DNA from: Tabrizicola piscis
Lineage (GTDB): Bacteria; Pseudomonadota; Alphaproteobacteria; Rhodobacterales; Rhodobacteraceae
DNA length: 64,000 nucleotides
Assembly: GCF_003940805.1 (NCBI RefSeq)
Contig: NZ_CP034328.1
Coordinates: 3,224,001-3,288,000, forward strand
Direction: 5' to 3'
The position numbers were made by a program, and so were the translations under genes. Positions within the stretch are counted from its first letter, which is position 1. Every line of letters starts with the position of its first letter. The notes under the pieces are model-generated. The model was not told where the DNA came from. It searched no databases and worked only from the letters and a program-made list of their open reading frames with translations. Positions 35,356 to 42,233 of this stretch are shown here, piece by piece.

Positions 35356-35948
35356 TCCCGGCCGATATCGATCTTCGCCCCCTGCGCGGCCCCGAGCTTG
35401 AGGCGGCGCTCGACCAGGTGGCCCAGCTTCGGATCACGGTCTTCCGCGAGTGGCCCTATCTTTATGACGGCACGCTCGACTATGAACGCCGGTATCTGGA
35501 GACCTACCGCGACAATCCTGACGCCCTCCTGGTGGGGGCGTTCCATGATGGCAGGCTGGTCGGCGCGTCGACCTCGACCCCGATGGAGGACCACGCGCCG
35601 GAGTTTGCCGCCCCGTTTCAGACCCTCGGCATCCCGTTGGAGAAGATCCTGTACGGTGCCGAGTCCGTCCTCCTCCGCCCGTACCGGGGCATCGGGTTGG
35701 GCCACCGCTTCATCGACCTGCGGGAGGGTCATGCCCGCGCCCTTGGCCGCAGCCATGTTGCCTTCTGTTCGGTGATCCGGTCCGAGGACCACCCTGCAAG
35801 GCCCGCCTCCTATCGGGGCAACGATGCCTTCTGGACGGGTCGGGGGTATGCCCCCTTGCCGGGCGTGGAGGCGCGGTTCAGTTGGAAGGATCTGGGCGAG
35901 GCGGAGGAGACGGAGAAGGCCCTTCAGTTCTGGATGCGGGCGCTCTAG
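35352..35948 (+). CDS. GNAT family N-acetyltransferase
   Basis: This 198-residue protein has a GNAT core. The strand DALLVGAFHDGRLVGASTS is followed by the acetyl-CoA loop LLRPYRGIGLGHRFIDLREGHARALG (R-G-I-G-L-G). The C-terminal region, YRGNDAFWTGRGYAPLPG, is normal for the fold. The acceptor is unknown. It ends the long collinear operon that began with the ABC binding protein and may modify an amine derived from imported peptides. Confidence 0.85.
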   Translation: MIPADIDLRPLRGPELEAALDQVAQLRITVFREWPYLYDGTLDYERRYLETYRDNPDALLVGAFHDGRLVGASTSTPMEDHAPEFAAPFQTLGIPLEKILYGAESVLLRPYRGIGLGHRFIDLREGHARALGRSHVAFCSVIRSEDHPARPASYRGNDAFWTGRGYAPLPGVEARFSWKDLGEAEETEKALQFWMRAL

Positions 35949-36230
35949 CGGGCACGTCCCGGGCAGGGACAATCTTTCGGACAAGCGATTTCAAGGGGTT
36001 GAGAGTGCGCGTTAAGCGTTTGTTGAGGGTTTGGGTGCCGGGGTGCCCAAGGTCTCACCGCTTGTGCAACTGGGGTCTGCGGCAAGGCCCAACCGGCCCG
36101 CAGACTGCGGCAACGCAGGCAGCCTGTTGCATGTATTGCACGAATCCACTTGAAAACCCGCAGCTTCGCGGGCATACGCCCGGGCGGAAGCCTGCGGACC
36201 AGCCGCGGGCCCACCCGCAATGGAGAGACC
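35949..36230 (+). promoter_or_regulatory. infA upstream region with a candidate promoter
   Basis: This 282-bp stretch has no gene. TTGAAA (36150-36155) and CATACG (36173-36178) are 17 bp apart and about 55 bp upstream of the infA start, a plausible but weak sigma-70 promoter. No riboswitch-like conservation can be judged by eye. Confidence 0.35.
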
Positions 36231-36449
36231 ATGGCCAAGGAAGACATTCTCGAATTCCCCGGTGTCGTCAAGGAACTCTTGCCCAATGCGACATTCAGGG
36301 TCGAACTCGAGAACGGCCATGAACTGATCGCGGTGATGGCAGGCAAGATGCGCAAGAACCGCATCCGGGTTCTGGCTGGCGACAAGGTGCAGGTCGAAAT
36401 GACCCCCTACGATCTGTCGAAGGGCCGCATCAACTATCGCTTCAAGTGA
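36231..36449 (+). CDS. infA: Translation initiation factor IF-1
   Basis: This 72-residue OB-fold protein reads [20 protein letters not shown] through [18 protein letters not shown], the full-length IF-1 sequence with its S1-like fold. It binds the A site of the 30S subunit during initiation. The ATG at 36231 has GGAGAG upstream. It heads the conserved alphaproteobacterial infA-maf-RNase E/G-yacG group. Confidence 0.97.
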   Translation: MAKEDILEFPGVVKELLPNATFRVELENGHELIAVMAGKMRKNRIRVLAGDKVQVEMTPYDLSKGRINYRFK

Positions 36450-36455
36450 GCGTAT

Positions 36456-36482
36456 CCCGAAACGTGGGCACCGGTTTTCGGG
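36456..36482. repeat. Palindromic intergenic element between infA and maf
   Basis: The arms CCCGAAA (36456-36462) and TTTCGGG (36476-36482) flank CGTGGGCACCGGT. The form resembles short intergenic palindromes that are scattered through alphaproteobacterial genomes. There is no T-tract, so it is not a standard terminator; it may slow transcription between infA and maf. Confidence 0.5.
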
Positions 36483-36504
36483 CCAAGATGTGCGGCAGAC
36501 GCAT

Positions 36505-37080
36505 ATGAAACTGATCCTCGGATCGGCTTCCCCGCGCCGCAAGGAGTTGCTGGCGCAACTTGGGATCGTGCCAGATGCGATCCTGCCCCCCGACATTGAC
36601 GAAGACCCAAGGAAAGCCGAACTCCCCCGCCCCTACGCCGAACGTCTGGCGCGGGAGAAGGCCTTGGCCGTGGCAAGCGACCCGGACGATGTGGTCATCT
36701 GCGCCGATACGACCGTGGCGCTGGGCCGCCGCATCCTGGGCAAGCCTGCCAATGCGGGAGAGGCTGCGGCTTTCCTGACTGCCCTTGGCGGGCGGCGGCA
36801 TCAGGTGATAACCGCCGTGGCCGTGCGGCGGGGCGCGCAAGTGCTGACCCGGACAAGCGAAAGCGTGGTAAAGATGAAGCGGCTGTCAGACGCAGAGCTG
36901 AACGCCTATCTTGCCAGCGGTGAATGGCAGGGCAAGGCCGGCGGCTATGGCATTCAAGGGCTGGCGGGGGGCTTCATCCCGTGGATTTCCGGCAGTTTTA
37001 CCGGGATCATGGGGCTGCCTGTGGCCGAGACGGCGGCAATGCTGACTGCGGTGGGCTACCCCGTCTGGAGGCAGGCATGA
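36505..37080 (+). CDS. maf: Maf-family nucleotide pyrophosphatase
   Basis: This 191-residue protein shows the Maf signature [19 protein letters not shown] at the N-terminus, the metal-binding [10 protein letters not shown], and [16 protein letters not shown] near the C-terminus. It hydrolyses non-canonical or modified NTPs (house cleaning). The ATG at 36505 was chosen because it precedes the signature directly, although a GTG at 36490 is in frame. The stop overlaps the RNase E/G gene start (ATGA). Confidence 0.94.
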   Translation: MKLILGSASPRRKELLAQLGIVPDAILPPDIDEDPRKAELPRPYAERLAREKALAVASDPDDVVICADTTVALGRRILGKPANAGEAAAFLTALGGRRHQVITAVAVRRGAQVLTRTSESVVKMKRLSDAELNAYLASGEWQGKAGGYGIQGLAGGFIPWISGSFTGIMGLPVAETAAMLTAVGYPVWRQA

Positions 37081-38126
37081 TCGGCCGGGTGCTGGTGCTG
37101 GACGAAATCGCGGGCCGTCAGGCGGCCGCCCTTCTGGTGGACGGGCGGCTGGAGGAGTTGGCGGTCGATCCGGTCGATGACACGCCGCTGCCGGGGGCGA
37201 TCTACCGGGCCGTGGCCGACCGGCCCGTCAAGGGGCAGGGCGGCATCTTCGTGAAGCTGCCGCAGGGATCGGGGTTCCTGCGCCAGATTTCGGGCGTGGC
37301 ACCCGGACAGCGGTTGCTGGTCCAGGTTTCCGGTCCGGCGGAACCCGGGAAAGCCTTGCCGGTCACGACCCGGCTGTTGTTCAAGTCGCGCTTTGCGATC
37401 ATCACGCCGGACGCGCCGGGGCTGAATATCAGCCGCCGGATCAAGGATGAGGATGTGCGCGCGGGGCTTGCGGCCTTGGCCGAAGCGGGGATGGCAGGGG
37501 CCAGCCCGGCGCTGGGGCTGATCCTGCGCTCCGGCTGCGCCGAGGCCGAAGATGACGCGATTGCCGAGGACATCGCCGCGATGCGTGGTTTGGCCGAGGC
37601 GGTGCTGGCCGATGTGACGGGCGGGCCGGAACTGCTGGTCGAAGGCGCTGGCGCGCATGAACTGGCGTTCCGCGACTGGCTGGACCCGGCGGTGGATGAG
37701 GCCGACACCGAGGAAGGCAGCTTTGACCGCCATGGCGTGGCCGAAGCGATCGAGGCGCTGCTGAGCCCCCGGATCGCGCTGGAGGCGGGCGGGCACATGA
37801 TGCTGGAACCCACCCGCGCGCTGGTGGCGGTGGATGTGAACACCGGCCCCGACACCTCGCCCGCTGCCAGCCTGAAGGCCAATATCGCCGCCGCCCGCGA
37901 CCTGCCGCGCCAGTTGCGGCTGCGGGGCCTTGGCGGTCAGGTGGTGGTGGACTTCGCGCCGATGCCGAAACGCGACCGCCATATCCTGGATCAGGTGATG
38001 AAGGCCGCCTTCAAGGCCGAGGGCGAGACCAACCTTGCTGGCTGGACGACGCTTGGCCTTTACGAGCTGACGCGCAAGCGCGACCGTCTGCCCTTGGCCG
38101 ACCTTCTGGCCGGAGCGCTGGAATGA
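37077..38126 (+). CDS. Ribonuclease E/G family protein
   Basis: This 349-residue protein is a short RNase E/G: an S1-like N-terminal part, then [21 protein letters not shown]. The RNase H-like/DNase I-like catalytic region follows, with [17 protein letters not shown] (metal-binding Asp) and [13 protein letters not shown] (second Asp region). It lacks the Zn-link and long C-terminal scaffold of RNase E, so it resembles RNase G. It is translationally coupled to maf (4-bp overlap) and to yacG (4-bp overlap). It probably processes rRNA or mRNA. Confidence 0.9.
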   Translation: MIGRVLVLDEIAGRQAAALLVDGRLEELAVDPVDDTPLPGAIYRAVADRPVKGQGGIFVKLPQGSGFLRQISGVAPGQRLLVQVSGPAEPGKALPVTTRLLFKSRFAIITPDAPGLNISRRIKDEDVRAGLAALAEAGMAGASPALGLILRSGCAEAEDDAIAEDIAAMRGLAEAVLADVTGGPELLVEGAGAHELAFRDWLDPAVDEADTEEGSFDRHGVAEAIEALLSPRIALEAGGHMMLEPTRALVAVDVNTGPDTSPAASLKANIAAARDLPRQLRLRGLGGQVVVDFAPMPKRDRHILDQVMKAAFKAEGETNLAGWTTLGLYELTRKRDRLPLADLLAGALE

Positions 38127-38308
38127 GCTGCCCGATCTGCGGCAAACCGGTGGACCCGGCCTACCGGCCGTTCTGCTCACGCCGCTGCGCCGATGTGGAT
38201 CTGGGCCGCTGGCTGACCGAAAGCTACCGCATCCCGGCCACGGAGGACGATGCCGAGGACAGCGCGGAAGAGGACGGCGAGGCCCCGCCCCGATCAGCAC
38301 CGCACTAG
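38123..38308 (+). CDS. yacG: DNA gyrase inhibitor YacG
   Basis: This 61-residue zinc protein has CPICGKPV and FCSRRCADVDLGRW, the four-Cys zinc site of YacG, followed by the usual LTESYRIP and an acidic tail. YacG binds GyrB and blocks DNA binding. Its ATG overlaps the RNase E/G stop codon. It is the last core gene before tRNA-Phe. Confidence 0.93.
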   Translation: MSCPICGKPVDPAYRPFCSRRCADVDLGRWLTESYRIPATEDDAEDSAEEDGEAPPRSAPH

Positions 38309-38366
38309 GGCGTTTTCCCTCTGGACAGCCCCGCAGCCCTTGGGTATCACGCGCCCACCAAAGCGT

Positions 38367-38442
38367 GCCCAGATAGCTCAGTTGGTAGAGCAGCGGATTG
38401 AAAATCCGCGTGTCGCTGGTTCGATTCCGGCTCTGGGCACCA
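38367..38442 (+). tRNA. tRNA-Phe (anticodon GAA), integration target
   Basis: This is a 76-nt tRNA with encoded CCA. The acceptor GCCCAGA pairs with TCTGGGC, the anticodon stem-loop contains TTGAAAA (GAA), and the T-arm is GGTTCGATTCC. Its 3' half from the anticodon loop onward is repeated at 54347 and 55578, so it is the attB/attL of integrative elements. Integration leaves the tRNA intact. Confidence 0.97.
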
Positions 38443-38447
38443 CTTAA
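38398..38447 (+). repeat. attL: tRNA-Phe 3' segment (50-bp core repeat)
   Basis: These 50 bp run from TTGAAAATCC in the anticodon loop through the CCA end to CACTTAA. The same 50 bp occur at 54347-54396 without a difference and at 55578-55627 with one T-to-C change. The integrase gene starts its 3' end 36 bp away, the usual layout for a tRNA-targeted tyrosine integrase. Confidence 0.92.
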
Positions 38448-38482
38448 ATCCCTGAAATCTCCAGGTTTTGTTTTCATTCCGA

Positions 38483-39586
38483 TTACCCTTTCGGTTCGGG
38501 TTTGACGCTTTTGGCGGAAGGTTTGACAATTCGCGCCCGCCGCGCGTTCTCGGTTTCGAGAGTCGCCATCGTCTCGCGGTTCTTCGCCGCAAGGTTGGCA
38601 GAGCGCGAATAGTGCCGCGCCATGGATAGGGTTTTCTGCCCCAGCAGGTCAGCAATGCGGCGTTCGTCGAGCCCCGCCTCGCGCAGCGTGGTCGCAACGG
38701 TGTGGCGCAGGCCTTTGAGTGTTAGGCCAGGCTGGATCAGTCCTTCGGCCTCCAACCCCGTCTTGAAGCGGTGCCAGACGGTGGAGAAGCCGTTGTAGGT
38801 CCATTGCTCGCCGCGTGAATTGGCCAGCAGGGCCGGTGCATCGTGCTGCGGGGCTTGCTTCAGGGCCGCGTGCAGCGTGGGGCCAATGGGAATCGCGACT
38901 TCAACCCCTGTCTTGCCCCGCACGCCCCAGATGGTTTCGCCATCGATCTGGTCGCGCCGCAGGTTCAGCGCGTCGGACGGATCAAGGCCAGTGTTCATCA
39001 GGACGGCCAGAACCACCCTTACATGCGGCGGCGCGTGTTCGAGGACGATGTCGCACTCCTCCCGCTCCCACGGGCGGTTGGCATAGGCGAGCTTGGCCGG
39101 GCGGGGCTTCGGGATCACGCCGGTGGCGAAGTTGGCCGAGATCAGCCCCTTTGGAATGGCAAAGCGGAAGACCTCGCTCAGGAAGGTCCGCAGCATGTTC
39201 GCACGCCGCCAGCCGATCTTTTGCGCGGCCTTGTCGTGGATACCCGCCACCAAGGGCGTGTCGATGGTGTGGATGGGCGTGTCGCGGATGGGTTCCAGGA
39301 AATCGGCGCACTGCCGGTAATCGCGCCGCGTAGCCGGTGCGAGGTTCTTGAAATGCTCGGTCTCGTAGTAAGATTGGATCAGTCCGCCCAGCGTGCCGAC
39401 CTTCGGCGCCTTGGCCTTGTTCGCCTCGGCGATAGCCGTAATCTTCTCGCATTCGGTGAAAAAGGCGGCCGATCCGAGCGGGGCTTTCACAAGGTCGATC
39501 TTCTGGCTGGTCTCGCGGTGGTAGCAGCGCATCCGACCGTGGCGATCCTTGAAGATCTTGAAGCCCTTGATGCGCACCGTCGTCAT
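38483..39586 (-). CDS. int: Tyrosine site-specific recombinase (integrase)
   Basis: This 367-residue integrase has an N-terminal arm-binding part (about 1-65), a SAM-like core-binding domain (about 70-165, GGLIQSYYETEHFKNLAPATRRDYRQ) and a catalytic domain. The box II region reads TLKGLRHTVATTLREAG, with Lys where His is usual in HxLR. The C-terminal box reads LGQKTLSMARHYSRSA with the nucleophilic Tyr. The box I region reads NTGLDPSDALNLRRDQ. Its 3' end lies 41 bp from tRNA-Phe, so this enzyme very likely inserts the element there. The C-terminal tail (VKPSAKSVKPEPKG) is encoded by DNA that doubles as arm-type repeats. Confidence 0.92.
   Translation of the reverse strand: MTTVRIKGFKIFKDRHGRMRCYHRETSQKIDLVKAPLGSAAFFTECEKITAIAEANKAKAPKVGTLGGLIQSYYETEHFKNLAPATRRDYRQCADFLEPIRDTPIHTIDTPLVAGIHDKAAQKIGWRRANMLRTFLSEVFRFAIPKGLISANFATGVIPKPRPAKLAYANRPWEREECDIVLEHAPPHVRVVLAVLMNTGLDPSDALNLRRDQIDGETIWGVRGKTGVEVAIPIGPTLHAALKQAPQHDAPALLANSRGEQWTYNGFSTVWHRFKTGLEAEGLIQPGLTLKGLRHTVATTLREAGLDERRIADLLGQKTLSMARHYSRSANLAAKNRETMATLETENARRARIVKPSAKSVKPEPKG
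38499..38528. repeat. Putative left arm-type integrase sites
   Basis: Two copies of GGTTTGAC lie at 38499-38506 and 38520-38527; the second continues as GGTTTGACAATTCGC. Matching copies occur near the right end at 54252 and 54293. They lie inside the 3' end of the integrase gene. A role as arm-binding sites is inferred from the position at both ends. Confidence 0.5.
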
Positions 39587-39822
39587 CAGAGGCGCGCCAG
39601 AATCGCGTCGTGCGTGGTGGCCTGCGTGCCGGTCTTCACATCGTCGATCCAGAGATCGAGGTCGCGCTTGTCCCAAAGCAGCACGCCCTGGCGCAGTTGG
39701 ATCGGCTGCACCGGGCAGGCGATCTTGAAATGCTTGACGGGCAGGCCCGCGTAGCTCGCCGCCTCCGTCTCCTTGAACATGCGCTTTTCGATCACGCTGA
39801 TGTTGAGGTTGGTCGTGGACAT
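39586..39822 (-). CDS. Small DNA-binding protein, excisionase-like
   Basis: This 78-residue protein starts at the ATG at 39822 with a GAGGCGAGG site. It contains MFKETEAASYAGLPVKHFKIACPVQP and VLLWDKRDLDLWIDD, the pattern of a MerR-like/excisionase winged helix (helix-turn-helix, then a wing and the DLDLWI segment). Its stop overlaps the integrase start by one base, so it is translationally coupled. It probably acts as the recombination directionality factor or as a regulator. Confidence 0.7.
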   Translation of the reverse strand: MSTTNLNISVIEKRMFKETEAASYAGLPVKHFKIACPVQPIQLRQGVLLWDKRDLDLWIDDVKTGTQATTHDAILARL

Positions 39823-39832
39823 GGGCCTCGCC

Positions 39833-40132
39833 TCATACTTTGCCGGTTTGCAGGTCTGCCTGCCTGACTGGATGACCGTCAGCATGGGCAGCAGACTGGT
39901 TGTCTGCATCGTTGCCTGTGTGCCCGGCTGCCCGTGTGGCAGTCTGCCGGAACCTCTCCCAGCCGCTCATGGTCAGAAGGCGGGTCTTCGAGGATATGGC
40001 CAGATATTCCAGCCGCCCTTCGTTCATCAGCGCACGAATTTGCGTGACACTGATGCCGACGGCCTGGCTGAGTTCTCTGGGCGAGAACAGCTTTTCCTGA
40101 GACAAAACCATCTCCTTTTCGTAAGGTGGCAC
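39833..40132 (-). CDS. Small helix-turn-helix protein of the integration module
   Basis: This 99-residue protein from a GTG at 40132 contains LFSPRELSQAVGISVTQIRALMNEGRLEYLAISSKTRLLTMSGWERF. That is a MerR/excisionase-type DNA-binding domain in the N-terminal half. The C-terminal half is polar and low-complexity. An internal ATG at 40111 has AAGGAG directly against it, too close to serve. It is first in the leftward operon leading to the integrase and divergent from the CI-like regulator gene. Confidence 0.65.
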   Translation of the reverse strand: MPPYEKEMVLSQEKLFSPRELSQAVGISVTQIRALMNEGRLEYLAISSKTRLLTMSGWERFRQTATRAAGHTGNDADNQSAAHADGHPVRQADLQTGKV

Positions 40133-40187
40133 GAATCTTCATGTGCCGTCCTAAGGGCGACACTTGAGAGCGATGAGAAGCAAATAA

Positions 40188-40220
40188 CGTTCAAATGTGC
40201 GTTTAGCATCCATTTGAACG
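40188..40220. promoter_or_regulatory. Palindromic operator between the integrase operon and regulator gene
   Basis: Perfect inverted repeats CGTTCAAATG (40188-40197) and CATTTGAACG (40211-40220) are separated by 13 bp. They lie in the 114-bp gap between the leftward integration operon and the rightward HTH regulator. This is a natural operator for that regulator, controlling both directions. Confidence 0.6.
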
Positions 40221-40246
40221 CAGCCGCAAGTGGTCTTGAACGAAAG

Positions 40247-40669
40247 ATGGCACAACGCCCCTACGACTATCTGACGGCGCTTGGGGCGCGGCTTGCGATC
40301 ACACGCAACGAACTCGGCATATCGCAGGCGAAGATGGCCGAATCCCTAGGGATGTCGCTGCGGGCCTATCAAAGCTACGAACTGGGCAAGCGCTCGATCC
40401 CCGTCGAGGCGCTGGTTGAGCTGCATCGGCAGTTCCAGGTCGACTTGTCGTGGGTGCTTCTGGGGATGGAGGCTGCCCGTCCGGGACATGATCTTGCTGC
40501 GCTTGAGCGGTTCGAGGTCGCCTTGGACAAGTTCCTGACCACATCCGACATTCGCCTTAAGAGCGAAAAGCGCGGGGCCATCGTGGCCCGCTGGTATCGG
40601 TCTGTCCTCGAAGGAAAACCGATCGACATGGACGACGTCCGTACCTGGATAGAATTACTCACGGAGTGA
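40247..40669 (+). CDS. HTH (XRE/CI-like) transcriptional regulator
   Basis: This 140-residue protein has a Cro/CI-type helix-turn-helix domain at about 8-70: RLAITRNELGISQAKMAESLGMSLRAYQSYELGKRSIPVEALVELHRQF. The C-terminal half is a helical region of unknown role, with no peptidase (LexA-like) motif. It is divergent from the integration genes and lies 26 bp from a perfect palindrome, so it probably represses excision and integration. Its stop overlaps the next gene (GTGA). Confidence 0.85.
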   Translation: MAQRPYDYLTALGARLAITRNELGISQAKMAESLGMSLRAYQSYELGKRSIPVEALVELHRQFQVDLSWVLLGMEAARPGHDLAALERFEVALDKFLTTSDIRLKSEKRGAIVARWYRSVLEGKPIDMDDVRTWIELLTE

Positions 40670-41103
40670 CACGAGTGCTGGAAGCCTCCCCGCGGTGGAA
40701 CCGCCAACGACTGGCGGTTCTGGAAGCCGTCGAATTTGACCTGAAGCGTATGTTTTCGGTTTTGTATCTTTCTTCAGTAGCTTGCGCTGCGGTCTACATG
40801 GGGGGCTGGCTTAGGTTTAATCTTCTGGACCTTCCAGTGGCCCCTCTGTCTTTTCATGCATCCCTCACCATTGGGCTGACCGCTCTTGCGGGCCTACTCT
40901 TCGCTCTGCTGCTACCAACGATTGTCGTCGCCGCTGGCATTGAACGCAGGTTGCAGCGCCGGATAGGTCGATTGGACCTGAAAGCTAGCGCGACCGGCAA
41001 GCATCGCTTGATAGCATTGCAAACATTGCCAAACTTGCGGGACGGCAAGGGAGAGACGCTAGGGAAGCAGCATGATCATCCGCATCCTAGATGCGGACCT
41101 TGA
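40666..41103 (+). CDS. Hypothetical two-TM membrane protein
   Basis: This 145-residue protein from a GTG start overlaps the regulator gene by 4 bp. It has two hydrophobic segments, about 30-55 (MFSVLYLSSVACAAVYMGGW) and about 65-92 (SLTIGLTALAGLLFALLLPTIVV), and a basic C-terminus. It resembles no family I recognise. The overlap with the regulator suggests they are expressed together. The last 30 residues overlap the next gene and may not be conserved. Confidence 0.55.
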   Translation: MTRVLEASPRWNRQRLAVLEAVEFDLKRMFSVLYLSSVACAAVYMGGWLRFNLLDLPVAPLSFHASLTIGLTALAGLLFALLLPTIVVAAGIERRLQRRIGRLDLKASATGKHRLIALQTLPNLRDGKGETLGKQHDHPHPRCGP

Positions 41104-41530
41104 GAGTCGCCTTCGAGTGAGGGAGAAGGCAAGCGGCCGAACGATAGGGATCGAGGCAGAAGAAATCCTCCGCAAAGCTCTCTCTGAACCAATCATCAGG
41201 GTCAACTCGCTTGACCTCGGTCAGTCAATCCACGCTCGGTTTGCAGCAAGTCGGGGGCTTCGATATGCAGCAGCCAAGATCTTCCGCGATGAGTCGTCCC
41301 ATGCTGTTCGCGTAGCCGAGGGGCGTACTTCCTATGCTATCCAACACATAGACCCGACGCGCCAAAGGCCCTCTCTCCCAGCCCTTCGCTCGTCCCAACC
41401 ACCTTCGCCCTACACCTCTCAACCGACAGAATTGGGGATCGTGGTGACGCCGGGCCATGTAGCCAGACAAAGAACCAGCAGACCATTATTCTGGAGGACG
41501 GCTTCGGGAGGAAAGCGGACGACCGTCTAA
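41072..41530 (+). pseudogene. FitA-like antitoxin remnant with aberrant C-terminus
   Basis: The first 65 residues match ribbon-helix-helix antitoxins of the FitA type: LDADLESRLRVREKASGRTIGIEAEEILRKALSEP, then LDLGQSIHARFAASRGL. After that the frame reads as non-protein-like sequence (Arg/Ser/Pro-rich) to residue 152. No PIN-domain (VapC/FitB) toxin follows; the next gene is on the other strand. The pair seems to have lost its toxin, and the antitoxin frame runs on into unrelated DNA. The N-terminal part could still be functional. Confidence 0.6.
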
Positions 41531-41550
41531 TTCGGTCGCACGAAATGCAG

Positions 41551-42030
41551 TCAAACTTTCATACTATCGTCGATTGCGCTGTTAATCTGACCGATCAGAC
41601 GAAATAACTGCGCACTAAGCGCCTCCAGGTCAACAGCGGCCGCAGGCAGGACCACTAGATACCCCTGCGCGGTTCGGGCAACCCATTTTCGTGCCATCAG
41701 ATCAAGGACCTTGCGGCGAACAGACTCGCGGGGGATACCAGTGAAAAGTGCAATTGACTCAATATTGATCGGTCGTGGCTCCAAAGCGGTCGCATTAGGA
41801 CTCAAAAGATCGTCGTAACTGTGCGGAGCAGGGTCACGAAGAGGAAAGCCTTTGTCCTGCAGCGACATCGCGCCAATCACGGCAAGTACAAGCATCTTGT
41901 CCATGTCTCCGTCGAAAGCTGACCGAGCGGCAATTAGGTACTGCGTCCAAGGATCGAGGATCTTTGGCCAGATCTCAACATAGCGCTCCCGCATGAGGGT
42001 GGATGCGTCTTTTGATCGGGTGACACCCAT
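41551..42030 (-). CDS. Winged-helix DNA-binding regulator
   Basis: This 159-residue protein has a wHTH region at about 90-130: PINIESIALFTGIPRESVRRKVLDLMARKWVARTAQGYLVVLP (recognition helix in ESVRRKVLDLM). The N-terminal half (MRERYVEIWPKILDPWTQYLIAARSAF) is helical and may bind a ligand or a partner. It is divergent from the porin-led cargo operon, with two 13-bp palindromes in the gap, so it is the likely regulator of that operon. Confidence 0.75.
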   Translation of the reverse strand: MGVTRSKDASTLMRERYVEIWPKILDPWTQYLIAARSAFDGDMDKMLVLAVIGAMSLQDKGFPLRDPAPHSYDDLLSPNATALEPRPINIESIALFTGIPRESVRRKVLDLMARKWVARTAQGYLVVLPAAAVDLEALSAQLFRLIGQINSAIDDSMKV

Positions 42031-42098
42031 GATCGCTCAGCTCCCAACTGCAGGCACAGTGTGCAGTGACTCTAGTATAGAAGCCATCAGATCTGAAA

Positions 42099-42139
42099 CC
42101 CAAAATAGGTGAAAGAATGGTTGCAACCCATTTTGGGTG
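42099..42139. promoter_or_regulatory. Paired 13-bp operators upstream of the cargo operon
   Basis: ACCCAAAATAGGT (42099-42111) and ACCCATTTTGGGT (42127-42139) are near-identical interrupted palindromes of the form ACCCA-N3-TGGGT, with centres 28 bp apart. They lie between the divergent wHTH regulator and the porin gene. Their spacing of just under three helical turns suits two dimers. Confidence 0.6.
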
Positions 42140-42233
42140 ATTCTGCCGATTCCCCGGGGCGATTATATGTGGAGAAGAGTCAGGATGGCACCATAACTGC
42201 GGATGCATGGCATTTGCAGTGTGGGGGAGTAGG

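Noticed and set aside
37056..38477. A 473-codon minus-strand open frame
   Set aside because: It covers the RNase E/G gene, yacG and tRNA-Phe on the opposite strand, so it cannot be a real gene here.
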